Below are positions 12,216 to 23,870 of a stretch of 64,000 nt of DNA, one piece after another; position 1 is the first letter of the stretch, and each line of letters starts with the position of its first letter. The position numbers were made by a program, and so were the translations under genes. Source of the DNA: Hexactinellida sp. DTS-2022 (taxonomy: Eukaryota > Porifera > Hexactinellida); the NCBI GenBank assembly GCA_028753945.1, contig JAPNXP010000015.1, forward strand, positions 2,480,001-2,544,000, written 5' to 3'. The notes beneath the pieces were generated by a model. It worked only from the letters and a program-made list of their open reading frames with translations. It did no database searches and was not told where the DNA came from.

Positions 12216-13375
12216 AATGGCATCATCAAAAATGATGTATCCACTCTTCTAAGTTTAGTTCTGGGCGATTTGTTGTAAATCAATGAAACACAAATTTTTT
12301 GGTTTGTTAACAATCTTTTAATATCTTTTAATACTCACCCACAGTTATTGTTAAAATATCTTGAACATGGGGAATATTTCGTAAAGTCCGGTCCCCAAAG
12401 GATATAAGGATTTGTACACTCATGTAAAGTGGGTAGATGGTTACTGAATGTAATTATAATGTGTATTAGAACTCATATAAACCCTAGATGACTTTTTCTA
12501 GCATAGCTGTCACTTGTGCATCACACTAAATAACCTCCGAATTGTGCAAAACTAACTTCCTTCAATATCAAAATCCCAATATGAGTTCATAGTTCGCTGC
12601 TCTCATTGATGAAATTGTACTTAAGTGCTCAGTTGTTCTTAATATACAATATTACATACATTTGGGTAACCAAATAAGATATACTACTGAATAGTAGCGA
12701 ATAATTAGTTTTAGCATTTTCATCGCAACACAAAGTGATAATGGAATTCGCTAAAATATTTAAAGTTGCGCACTGTTTCGGGGTTTGTCATTTTAATATA
12801 TTTTTCTACATGCTTGCCTGCATAACAAGTATTAATTTCTTAGTGGTGTTTTTTTGTGTTTAATTTTGCGGTTACTTCAAAAAGTTTTTAAAAATAATAC
12901 TACACTTGTGTGAAGTAGCAGAAATAAAATTGTATTTAAAATCAATGTGTTGAAGATACAGTAATCAAAACAAGTGAATTATATTTAGCATATTCGAATT
13001 ATATATAAGAAAGCTGAATGCAGCTTAATAGATAATTCCAAAATGAACTAGCTCTTAACTAGAAATGAGGCTAATATTAGAATTACCGAAACCGCAATCT
13101 TAACTAAATTTCATGCATAATTGAAGCAAGAATTATATCACTTCTAGGCACTCAATTGATTAGCAATTTGAAATTAGATTCATTTAACCAATACAAAAGG
13201 AGTTGAAACCATTCAAAATGAAATCATTTTTTTTGCTATTCTTTGCCTCTAAACCACTGTGGTGTATACACACCGGTGTACATGCATGTACACCAACCTA
13301 TCAGTGTACATGCATGTGCACTGGGCCCGTATTCACTAAGATTACTTAGTACTTAAGTACTAAGTATATACTTAA

Positions 13376-13491
13376 CCCTCGGCTGGCTTGGGGTAAAAGG
13401 TATAAATAGAAAAACCCCACTTTCACTTTCACTTTCAATTGAAATTCAATTAACTTTCAGTTTCAATTTTACATTCCTAGCCAGACGAGGG
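13376..13491. mobile_element. PiggyBac-like MITE, 116 bp
   Basis: TTAA at 13372-13375 and 13492-13495 flank CCCTCGGCTGGCT and its near complement AGCCAGACGAGGG. A TTAA duplication with CCCT ends is the piggyBac pattern. The interior is a CACTTTCACTTTC low-complexity run. Confidence 0.65.
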
Positions 13492-14539
13492 TTAAGTACT
13501 AAGTTCGTACTTAGTCAATTACATACTTAAGTCGTATTCACTAAGAAATATTGTTGTACTTAAGTGCATACTTAACTAAGTACGTACTTAAGTACGAAAT
13601 TGAATTATATTTAATAGCATAGCATATTAGTGTATGTAATGCTATTGTAATTGCTTGCTGTATTCTTTTAACTTTTAAAAGAATATTCTCTTTGAAGTTG
13701 CTGCGATTTGCGTGCTTGAGAAAAAACAGAAACTTTTGAAAACAACAACCAAAAGTAATAAATGTGGAAAATAGAATCATAAACATCCCCTAATAGTAGG
13801 GCAGCTTAAGCCCATATTTTGGATGGATGTGGACATCCCGTGCCAAAGCACCAAATTTTTTCCACGTACAGACCATTGCTTGGGCACTCGATTTTTGGTA
13901 GGATCCACTTCCGCCGGATACATTATGACCTCCATCATGCATTTTCAAAATGGTCACTTAAATATTATTCGGAAAAAAGTCCGCATTCACGAACTCATGT
14001 CAAATGACTTCGTATAAGGTTATTATATACCTAGTCGTTATCAGAACAGTGTGCGCTGTCGAAAGATGGGTCACTCGATAGGGTTGCTATCATTTTTTAG
14101 AATGGAATGTTCAACATTCCACCGTTGTCAAGGAATGTTCAACATTACACCGTTGTCAAGCTAATATGGTCTTGTGAACCCTCTAATTTACGAAAATTCC
14201 ATGCTGATTACGAATATCTTATTTATAAATTGGATTAAATATCAATTAAAAAGTTAGATTACATTTAGTGGTTAATGATTGCTACTAAAAGTAATAAAGT
14301 GAGAATTGTGTGAAGACTGTAATGGTATACTAAAATTATGGTTCGTACATGTCACTAAAAATATTGCTTCTCACAGTTACAACTACAAAATTATGTGCAT
14401 TTCCAACGCGATTTTCTGCACGCGCATCTACCGCAACTGTCACTTCTACCTTGAAGCTACATTTTACTAATTCACTGCATTCCTTTGAAGCCACAGGTAA
14501 ACTGTTCCATACAGGAACCCATGATTGGAATTTATCATC

Positions 14540-14705
14540 AAGACCGGACCGACCGGTCTCATGTCTGTTTGGTCCGCTTATTTTCAAGTGCGGTCTGGAC
14601 CGGTCTATTTCCAATTCAATATTTTGATCATACGGTCTGGAACGGTCCTGACTGTCCAGAAAAAATTATGATTGTCCGGTCCGGTCCATGAAATTTCCGG
14701 ACCGC
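14540..14705. repeat. GGACCGG-rich repeat patch
   Basis: GACCGGACCGACCGGTC, GGTCTGGACCGGTC and GTCCGGTCCGGTCC recur in 165 bp of otherwise AT-rich DNA, ending GGACCGCTGCATCTC. It is probably a hAT MITE remnant of the TGCATCYCTA type. Confidence 0.4.
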
Positions 14706-15580
14706 TGCATCTCTGGTCTAGCCCCAACCTTCTGGAGTAAGTACCCGTTGTTTAATTTGCTCACTAGTGCACCATATTCCAGACTGATATGCAAGTCGTT
14801 CTGATTGTTGTAGTAGTGCAGCCCGAGTAAGCGGTATTCTCTCCATTGTTTTCTCCTGATAAAACATTTCTTTTCTTGCTTCATCCACATACTGCAAATT
14901 ACTTGCTTTATCATAAAGAATAAAGTGAAGCGTTCCACCAGCTGGAAATGCTGAACATCGAATTCTACTTTTGTATGAGGGTTGAGTACCATGTAGGTAA
15001 AGGCAACTATCACATCATGATAACAGTTCGATGCATCTTATGCTGACTTCTTGCCTCTCCCAAAGAATACAGATGTAGTATCACATCCCGTGAAACAATG
15101 GAAAACAGGAAGGGCCAGAGATTTCTCCCTTCCTAGTTCTTCGTAGATTGCATTGATATTATAGTATGTAAAAGTTCTTTCCTGTAACAAAGCTAACCCA
15201 AATGTTCACATCTTTGCATATGGAATTAAAATGGTGTAACTTTCCAACAAGGATCACCAATACTACATCCGTATCAATTGTGAGCACTAGACACTTAGCA
15301 CAGCTATTGAGAAGGGCATTCTGTAAATGGATCAGCAGTCTGGTGTCAGCTTCCCCATGATCACATCGTGCAATAGAACGATCAAATCCTCGAAGAATAG
15401 CTGTGGCACCAGTCGTGATGATTATTTATTTGCCTCCGAGACAATTCACATTGGCAATCTTGTTGGAAAGAAATGCAACAGTTCTTGTTTATTAGTTGGA
15501 TCACGTAAGAAATCAGCCAAATTTCTTGGGAGCTTATTCTTACTTTCAACCTTTCTTCGAATACCTTCACCTCAAGGTTG
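14690..15580 (-). pseudogene. Decayed transposon-associated reading frame
   Basis: Read on the minus strand from about 15360, the frames give EADTRLLIHLQNALLN, then DTDVVLVILVGKL, then VTGKNF, then (after a one-base shift near 15170) VFHCFTGCDTTSVFFGRGKK, and then VAFTYMVLNPHTK followed by VERFTLFF. I recognise this order from a widespread unannotated protein family in animal repeats; the DTDV and GCDTTS blocks look nuclease-like (PIN/FEN-like), which is inference. There are at least one frameshift and two stops. It lies between the arms of the foldback at 13793-16263 and may be its lost cargo or an older insertion. Confidence 0.5.
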
Positions 15581-15584
15581 AAAC

Positions 15585-15720
15585 CGAATACTGATATCTT
15601 TGGTTGAACCGAATATTATTTGCCGAATAGTTGAAATTTTGTTGAAAAACCTGATATCTGTATTCGTATTCGGTTACTCAACGGTCTCAACCGAATATCA
15701 GTATTCGTATTCGGTAGGGC
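15585..15720. repeat. CCGAATATCAGTATTCG repeat
   Basis: GAACCGAATATT, ATTCGTATTCGGTT and CCGAATATCAGTATTCGTAT are mutually inverted copies of one short unit. They look like a remnant MITE inside the foldback element. Confidence 0.35.
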
Positions 15721-16789
15721 AACTAATCATGAATAATATTATTCGGTTCGAGAGGTTTAACCTTGCTTTACCACTCTTTTCTCTAGCAGATTCTTTGGTG
15801 CTCCTGGGAACCACCAAATATAATCTAACTTTTAAAGTGATACTTAATCCAATCAGGAAATAGGATATTCGTAATCAGCATGGAATTTCCGTTAATTAGA
15901 GCGGTCACAAGACCATATTAGATTAAAAAAGTTTCATTGACAACGGTGGAATGTTGAACATTCCATTCTAAAAAATGATAGCAACCCTATCGAGTGACCC
16001 ATCTTTCGACCGCACACTGTTCTGATAACGACTATGTATAAAATAACCTTATACGAAGTCATTTGACATGAGTTCGTGAATGCGGACTTTTGTCCGAATA
16101 ATATTAAAGTTACCATTTTGAAAATGCATGATGGAGGTCATAATGTATCCGGCGGAAGTGGATCCTACCAAAAATCGAGTGCCCAAGCAATGGTCTGTAC
16201 GTGGAAAAAATTTGGTGCTTTGGTCCGGGATGTCCACATTCATTGGATAATCTGCCCTACTATAAAGTAAAGCAAGTACTACTAGAAATCTAATACAATG
16301 TTCTAATTAAACACCAACGTCTAAAGCAGGGGTCGGCAACCCCCGGCCCGCGAGGCGAAATTATCAGGCCCGCTGGTCTCTATAAAGATTTCATCGTGTA
16401 GTCCGATTCGGTAATTCAAATGAAATCCAAATACAGTGTACCCTCGAATAATCGGAACAGAGGTGTTCCGATTCAAAAAATTATGTTCCGATTTGTGAAT
16501 TCGTACGGATTAGTGAAGTAATACGATTCATATAGGACTGTTGTGTGGTATTTTGAGACGCTGTGGTATTTTGAGACGCCTATATGATACACTTTATACA
16601 CCATGGATGTGCTATTACAAAATTTAGACTGTGGTATTTTGAGACGCTGTGGTATTCTGAGGCGCAACTATATAAGGTAAATTATATTACTCTCCTTGTC
16701 TACAACTATCGCAACACAATCAATCAATCAAACAAACTAATCAAACCTAACCAAACCAAATAATCAATCATTTCTATTCTGATTTTCAA

Positions 16790-19723
16790 ATGAATTCAGA
16801 AGAGTATCAAGAAATTATTCAGTTCCTTCGCGAACAAAAATATCCTGAGACAGTACAAGTCTCACGGCAAACAAGATGGAATTACAAAAGAAAACTGTCC
16901 CCCTATTTCATTGCAGAATCCGACACACTATTCAAGGTGAGATTTTTTTTAACCCCAAAAATGACTCGCTATACTAATAAATAATCCCATTATTTATATA
17001 TTAATTAAAAATACAGTAGATCCTCTTTAATTAACAGCCACTGCATAACGGTTACTTGTCTATAACGGCCATTTTTCCCTGTCCTTTCCTGGTCCTTATT
17101 ACTTAGCAGGTTCTACTATATTTGATTTAATAGTTTTAATAAATCTTCTCCTTAGAGAGTTAAACTGGGAGGTACAGAAACAGATTTGGAAGTTCCATTG
17201 AAGTCTCAGTTTGATGATATTTATCAAAGGTTCCATGACCAAGTTGGTCATCCAGGGATTCACGCCACTCTTCATTCAGTTCAGCAAAGATACACATGGA
17301 CAGGCATGCACATTGACGTTCGAGATTATGTGAGTTAATATGATAATGAAATTTATTTGAACAATTTGTATTTGATGTCTTTCGAATTAAAATTGCTTAA
17401 TTAATAAGGGTAACTTATTTACTCAAAATAGGAAAAAGTAGTTACTTTTCAAATTATAGCCAACTGGATCACCCTGGTCCTCATTTTGCAACTTCAACCA
17501 ATCTAATCTTTGACTTCTGTACGAAAAATTTCCCTATTTCCTAACAATTATATAATTATATAATTATTAACCCTTAACCTACTATTAGTTCGATTTATTT
17601 TCAATTAAAATCAATTTGTAATGTTATGTAGATATATTCATTTGATTTATTTTACAATTACTGGGTAAATTGCATTGCAATTATCAATTCAGTACAATTA
17701 TCAATTCAGTACAGTACATACTCGAATCACGGAATCAGACGTACCAATTTCTATTCCCAACTAAATTCTGCTAGTACGTACTCTAGAAAATTGTCAGCAG
17801 AACTCCGTTAGTGTTTTGATTGTCTGAGTACGTGACAACCAAAATACTTTTATATTATCGTTGAGTATGTTTGAAGACTTGTATACCCTTTATATCTTGT
17901 TTACACAATTCAACAAGTCAGCATTTCGACCTGTGGATTATGCATACGGATAAGACATGCCTTCGGTTAGTCGTACTTTGTCTTGTTTCCCAAGGCTGGT
18001 ACGCCTTAATCGAGTTATATTATATTTCTATTCTAATTGATGTACGTACATCCCAAAATAGCATTAGAATGCAGTGTTAGTGGAACATTTGAGTTGAATC
18101 ATCCATGTGCTGTAATCGTAATTATTAAGTTCTAGATTGTCTAATTAGTAAAGCATTTTATTTTGACGACTAATAGCAACTAACATGATTTCGCAAGATC
18201 CCAAATTGTTTTTATATTTATTTTTACAATGTTCAGTTAACTTTAATCAACCATTTACGAATTTTATATAATGGTGTAATTAGATATCGATGCTGTAACT
18301 AATACAAAAATTATTAAAAAATGCCATATTATAATGACTTTCTTGTATACTAAAGGTAAGGACTTGCCATACATATCAGATGACAGCGGCCTTGCCACCA
18401 CAGCCACAAAAGAAGCTCCAACCAATCCCACCTCCATCTAAAACGTGGAAAAATATAGGGATGGACCTTATATGTGATTTCTCTGAGAGCAAAGATGGAT
18501 ATAAACACATTTTAGTCACTGTTTGTTATCTGAGCAAATACGTTGCAGTGCGCGCTCTCAAGTCGAAGACATCAGAAGAAGTAATCCAGAATCTTAAGGA
18601 TATCTACCTCGATATGGGATTACCCGATATTATTCAGCACGACCAAGGAAGGGAGTTTACAAGTAATGTGAGTTGCATAATAATTTTTCTACATTCTAAT
18701 CAAATATTTTCAGTGAAATATTGCTAAATATTTCTTTCTAATAATATTAGTACGTATTCGATAGTAATTTTGCTTGTATTATTCATAGATATTTCAGGAA
18801 TTTCACCGGAAATTAGGAGTGGAAAATCGTAGCACTCGTGCATACCACCCGATGGCTAACGGTTTAGTCGAAGCACATAATAAGATTCTCAAAAGGTAGT
18901 GTTATTAGTTAACTAGTAAATGATAACAACATTTCGAAAGCATGATATAGGATAATATACTAACTATGAAAGTTCTTTTTTAGTAAACTGAACAAAATGG
19001 AGATCCAGACTGGGGATCATTGGACAAATCTTCTAAAAGCTGCTGCAATAACAATGAATTCTACCTTTAAAAGGTCCCATGGACAAACTCCATTCAAGGT
19101 TATGTGGGGAAGAGAGTCCAGGCATCAAGATCTTCTATCGACCATTAACAACCTGCAGTGCAACACTGAAGAAGATTTTGCAATAGATGATGCTATTATG
19201 AGCGAATTCATTCCTCAACTCGATGATATTGAAGAAATATCAGACATCTTTTCTCCACCACTTGACATTCCCCAAGAAGAAGTTACTAGTATTGATGAAT
19301 CTCGTACTTCTACACAGCAATCAGCAATGGATAGTATCAACTTTGAGCAAATCAAACAGAAGATGCAGTATGATAAGAAGGTCAACGAAGGACGGTTAGT
19401 TGAGCTTTATATTCAACAATGTTTTCTTACTCACATTTTATTATCATTATGACATCTGTAGTGCCTCTCTGAAGATGGATGATAAGATCATATACACTAA
19501 CATGCCAAAGATAAAACACTTACCCAAAACAAAGAAGCAATCGAAATATATTGGGCCTTACACGGTGTCGAAAGTAACAGATAGTCATGTTACTATTTCT
19601 CAGACAGAATTAGGAGCCAAAAAAGACAAGAAAATTCCAATCCATATCACACGTCCTTATTTTGTAAGAAACACTAAGAAGAAAGTAAACCTCGATTCGA
19701 GCATAGGTGTCGACACATCACAG
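16790..19723 (+). CDS. Ginger transposase (integrase-like), six exons
   Basis: The exons are 16790-16936, 17156-17329, 18356-18667, 18789-18895, 18984-19394 and 19462-19723, and every junction keeps frame (phases 0, 0, 0, 2, 2). It encodes a cut-and-paste DDE recombinase acting in the nucleus on the element's TIRs. Domains in order: a zinc-binding H2C2 head (RFHDQVGHPG, then VRTCHTYQ); the integrase core with D in NIGMDLICDF, D in IIQHDQGREF and E in GLVEAHNKIL; an acidic linker; and a GPY/F module, YIGPYTVSKV...IPIHITRPYF. All three catalytic acids are present. In the zinc head the second cysteine of CxxC is tyrosine (TCHTY), which may weaken zinc binding. The carboxy-terminus may continue into further small exons. 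No reverse transcriptase or protease is near, which excludes a Gypsy retrotransposon. Confidence 0.85.
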
Positions 19724-20104
19724 GTACTATTGATCAATTCATACATAATTAGAAATTAGTGTCAATTTCATTGAAACTTTCAATTTTAGACTTGCCTGAA
19801 TATCTATGGATTTACAGCAGTATCTATATTTACAACATCTAACTACTTTCAAAGTAAGGATTCCATTCTCTTTACATTCCTGAATTATTGTTGAGAAGTC
19901 ATTGTTTTATTTTATAATTCACTTCTCCAATTGATGTCAATTTCAGTTATCTCATAAACTTCCAGGCTTCATCATTTTTTGAATTTCTAGGAAATTCTAA
20001 AACAGAATATTCTCCAAGGAACCTTCGCGACTCCTTTACATGAGAAATTGTACAGAATCTTAAACAAACAACACATCTATACTCCCAACACCTATTTATT
20101 TCAG

Positions 20105-21100
20105 TTTTTGAATGGTGAAAAAGAAGATAAAATTGTAAGTCTAGCCGAGTATAAATTAGTAAATTTTTGATTAGTAAAACACAACTTATATCCATTGGAT
20201 CTATATATCTGTAGAAGAGAGACATAATTGAGACTGTAATGGAATGGACACCAGATCTTTATCCTAGTTTTACAGATAATGAGCGTGCTAGACATACACA
20301 CAAAATACTGTATTTCGTGGTGAGTATTCTACACAATATTAATTGAGATACCTTATATGGATGCTCTAATTAATTGTGTAATTTTATTATACTTAATGAT
20401 TCTTATATACCATTATTAGGCGATGGAGTATCTCAATACGATGCTATGGGACACGTTCGACGAAAAAGATCAAACCGTTATTACAGATGCCTATCCGGAT
20501 GACCCAAAAATTATTGTTATAGATGAGAATTGGCAGCGTAGTAAATGTGTTCTCTTGGGGATAACATTTGATTCAGTTAGCAAGCAACCATCGGATCTCG
20601 TTGGACAGCCACTAAGCAAATACGAACCAGAGCTGACAGAGAAAATCAAAGGAGATGGTAATTGTCTCTTCAGATGTCTCTCCAAAATAATTACTGGGAG
20701 TGAAAACAGCCACCTACAGCTTCGTTCCATTATATGCCGATTTATAGCCAGTGAAGGGACAACAAAACTTGGATGGTATTTTAAATCAAAGCAAACGACA
20801 CCGTGTCATTACCTCACACACGAAAACGCTATCTACCGTGAATCCATTTGGGGAAGTGATGTTGAAATTATGGCTGCTTCTGCTATTCTGAATGCCGATA
20901 TCTACGTTGCTAACAACGATTATAGAATGCCAGAGTCTGTAATTCGTCATGTGCGTTGGAGCTTGCTCAGATCTACTAACAGCCCAACTGCCAATCTTTA
21001 CATCAAAAATTTCGTCCTACATTATGAACCTGTTGTATCAATGCTGAAATCTCCTATCCCGACGTATGGAACTACAACAGATGAAGTCCTAACAGTGTAA
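20105..21100 (+). CDS. OTU-family cysteine protease of the Ginger element
   Basis: The exons are 20105-20134, 20215-20319 and 20420-21100, all phase 0; the first may be preceded by others. The large exon (internal ATG at 20423) encodes about 225 residues with the OTU catalytic signature KGDGNCLFRCLS (Asp78, Cys81 counting from that ATG) and a late histidine in NFVLHYEPV (His200), the usual Asp/Cys...His order. Upstream is VIDENW...CVLLGITF. OTU enzymes cleave ubiquitin chains. Some Ginger1 transposons are known to carry OTU or Ulp1 proteases, so it fits as cargo, and its role in transposition is unknown. No stop interrupts it. It may be spliced onto the transposase upstream, which the sequence alone cannot decide. 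Confidence 0.8.
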
Positions 21101-21283
21101 TAACAACTCACAACACTCTTTCGAAAGCGCTCAAAGACAAGGTACATCGAACTTTGTGGGGACCTCTGCTCGAGGTTATTCAGGCAACGGAATCCCTATC
21201 ATGGCGAGCCCAGATAATGGAAAAGTGACCTGCAACGGCACATCCCCAGTGGCGAGAGACGAGCTGTTATCTACGAGGTAAAT
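21101..21283 (+). other. Possible extra exon after the OTU gene
   Basis: Beyond the OTU stop a 170-base open stretch encodes QHSFESAQRQGTSNF...RDELLSTR and ends at a good donor, ACGAG|GTAAATAA. It is less AT-rich than its surroundings. No start codon or homology was recognised, so it may be an alternative 3' exon or chance. Confidence 0.25.
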
Positions 21284-21860
21284 AATTGATGACAACAACT
21301 AGGTAAGTGATTACATATCACCTATGGAATCAAGTGAGTTTTAAACTTATTTTTTTAGTTGAAGTTAATATTGTTTGCGTTTTGTCTTTTAAGTTTTAGG
21401 TTCATTGGAAACCGCCTCGCAATCTTAGGGTTCTTCATAAAACCTGGAACTAGATCAACAAAAATTTCCAAAGCCAATTCTTCCGTTTATCCAGTTTCAT
21501 AAACATATAGCGAACTCTCGATTAAATTATAATAGGAAATTAGAACAATTTACAAACAAACTGGTTTTTAATTAAAAAGAAATAGAATAATTAATTTACT
21601 AATACTACACTAGGTACAGCAGCTAGAAACGATATTAATTAATAATTGTTATATAGCGCTGTCGTATGCCATAAAAAAGATTATCTAATTCAGTATATAT
21701 GTCTGGCTATAATTTGGTTGTTGTTGTGGAATACTGAGATAATAGCCAAAATTTCCATTTCTTTCAGTTAAAACTTTCGTTGTGTTATCATCGTTTTTAT
21801 TAAACCTTCTGTTTAATAAAAACCCTCAGTCTCATGTAATGGGTAAATTGTCCTGAGCCT

Positions 21861-21974
21861 AGGTCCCGCTAATGGTGTCAAGAGATAAGTTCGGTGTTCT
21901 CAGGTAAGCTCTTGACATCCCTCAACCGTTAGGCTCGCGGTTGGGGAAAGGTACAGAGCCAGTCCTGAGGGACC
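21861..21974 (+). ncRNA. Candidate structured RNA (three-stem fold)
   Basis: GGTCCC (21862-21867) pairs with GGGACC (21969-21974) and encloses two hairpins. GTCAAGAG (21877-21884) pairs with CTCTTGAC (21909-21916) over a 24-base loop. CCTCAACCG (21920-21928) pairs with CGGTTGGGG (21938-21946) over a 9-base loop with one G-U. It is GC-rich within very AT-rich DNA. It lies inside the Ginger element, downstream of the OTU gene. No known RNA family was recognised and no pol III boxes are claimed. Confidence 0.3.
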
Positions 21975-22537
21975 AACGGGTCACCAACCTACTATTTATT
22001 CATTAATAAATTAATTAATTAACACTACTTCACAGCATAATCAATTATCTTTCCATATAGCTTACTAACAGGCAGTTATCAAGACATTTTATCTTATTAC
22101 TCTGCGAGAAGAATCGAGCCTGAACATTGTACAAGCCAGAACAAGTAGTTCCCGTCCTGAATTTGTGTATTTTGATGGATTAGTTTATATCCTTTACACG
22201 TTAGTTATGTGGTATATTTATTACATCTTTCTGAAACTGTTACTATGATATTTCCCATTAAATTTATTAATAAAATATATCAATGCATAATAGTGGCTAA
22301 TATTAATAACAGGGTGATAAAAGTAAATTTTTAATATAAATTGCTTTTAGTTAGACAAAATTTTTATAATCAAAAATATAATCAGGGAGTAATAAGGTAT
22401 GTACCAAACAAAGTGGAGAAATAAGATAATAAACTAGTAGTTAGATAAATTAGATATCGTGTTACTTAGGAAGCTTTTTAAGCTTCCAGAATGTGTGCAC
22501 ATGGCCCAAATTACACAAGTTTCATAAGCTTCCAGAA

Positions 22538-23101
22538 CAGAGTTGCACGCGGGCCGAATTTTTGTAACCGCAGCCCGCCCCGCGGCCCGCCATTTAGGTT
22601 AAACTGACCCGCAGCCCGCGGGCCGATATGAAAAATAGGCCCGCCCCGCAACCCGCAACCGGCCCGCAAATAATCAAGTACCTTGTGTATTCCCTTAAAT
22701 TTACATAACGAAGTACATTGTACATAAATGCTCGGAAAGCGCAATATACTCCAATGCATGCAATCAAAGGCATGATCCTGGTTTAATATAATAATGATTT
22801 CATTCTAAAGTTTAGACGAACAAACAACAAACACATAACAAGGATTATGAGCTGAAAATAGTAATTACAGTAAATTGGGGTAAATTGCTAAAGTTTAACA
22901 AGATGTTGAGTTAATTGGTCATTGATCTACTTGACTGTCCTGACCATTGTTCAGTATAACGTGTTGTGCGGACCTATTGCGGGGTGTTGCGGGCCAACGG
23001 CCCGCAACAAAGATTATCGGCCCGCAAGGCCCGCGGGCTGATAATTAAACTCGGCCCGCATCCGCGGGCTTGCGGGCCAGCCCGCCCCGCGTGCAACTCT
23101 G
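22538..23101. mobile_element. hAT MITE rich in GGCCCGC, nested in Ginger
   Basis: CAGAGTTGCACGCGGGCC and its complement CCCCGCGTGCAACTCTG form the ends. The exact 8-bp duplication TTCCAGAA is at 22530-22537 and 23102-23109. A solo end of the same family (GGCCCGCGTGCAACTCTG) appears near 56465-56487. Confidence 0.87.
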
Positions 23102-23275
23102 TTCCAGAATGTGTGCTCATGGCCCAAATTACACAAGTTTTATAAGCTTCCACAATGTGTGCACTTGGCCCAAATTACGTTTTTAATGTTTCATGACTCA
23201 GTTTTGTGCTACAATGATTTACAACTTACAACTATAAATACCACATGAAATATGCAAAAGTAATTACAGCTATAA

Positions 23276-23870
23276 TGGATTCTTCAGAAAGATACTATAT
23301 TGAATTCATTGAACAGATGCAAAAAGAATACGGAGAAAAAAAATGAGCATGATGGAAGAGACATGCAAAATGATTGATGAGCATAAAGCGTATCTAGATA
23401 TGAAAAGGGCGGAATGGGAAATCGAAAAAAAGCATTTGAAAAAAAAATCAGAAAATTAAAACAAACGATAATACGAATGGGGGATATAGATTCAGATTAA
23501 TGTTCAATGCACATGATATTCGTGATTACTTTGTGAGTCTTTCTATTGATCAAAGATGTATAAACTTAGAAACTATAAATAGGTTACAGTTTAGGAATTA
23601 TTGAATTAGGATGGTTTCAATGATTTATGTGGACGAGACGTTGACAGAAGAAATTCAGAATCAGCCGAAGAGCAGATCGAGCTGCCAAGATGCAGTCGAA
23701 CAATTTTAACTAATTGATTCTTTTAATTAAGAGCAGAGGATCCCTGGAGAATGAGAGAAGAGTATGGCAGGATGAGAGAAATGCTTTGAAAATAAAAATT
23801 AGGGAGAAAAGTAGAAAACTGCGAAACATGGAGACTTAGCTGGAGGGTTCCGAGAAGTGTAGGGATATCA
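23276..23870 (+). pseudogene. Coiled-coil fragments at the 3' end of Ginger
   Basis: ATG at about 23277 gives MDSSERYYIEFIEQMQKEYG. After a shift in an A-run the text continues METCKMIDEHKAYLDMKRAEWEIEKK, and after a second A-run shift KIRKLKQTIIRMGDIDSD. A diverged second copy near 23740-23840 reads WRDERNALKIKIREKSRKLR. These look like a duplicated small charged coiled-coil exon broken in homopolymers. It is unrecognised. Confidence 0.3.

Larger units (their letters stand above)
13793..16263. mobile_element. Large foldback element with 450-bp arms
   Basis: The left arm 13793-14240 is the reverse complement of 15860-16263. The ends are ATAGTAGGGCAG and CTGCCCTACTAT. Each arm carries the shared foldback core (GGAATGTTGAACATTCC and ATCGAGTGACCC, at 14068-14079 and 15989-16000). 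The 1.6 kb between the arms holds a GGACCGG-rich patch (14540-14700) and a decayed open frame on the minus strand (14690-15580). No clear target duplication is visible. MULE-type foldbacks have this form, but the class is unproven. Confidence 0.65.

Noticed and set aside
14349..14627. Plus- and minus-strand 92-residue frames over the GGACCGG patch
   Set aside because: They mirror each other on both strands of a repeat-rich patch and carry no domain.
16790..19723. Ty3/Gypsy LTR retrotransposon because of the integrase core and GPY/F domain
   Set aside because: No reverse transcriptase, RNase H, protease or LTR is present. The element has inverted TGTTG ends and a 4-bp duplication, as Ginger elements do.
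21877..21974. Spliced-leader RNA gene
   Set aside because: A donor-like CAG|GTAAG is present, but no Sm-binding site (AATTTTTG-type) or pol III/SL promoter was found, so it is kept only as an unnamed structured patch.
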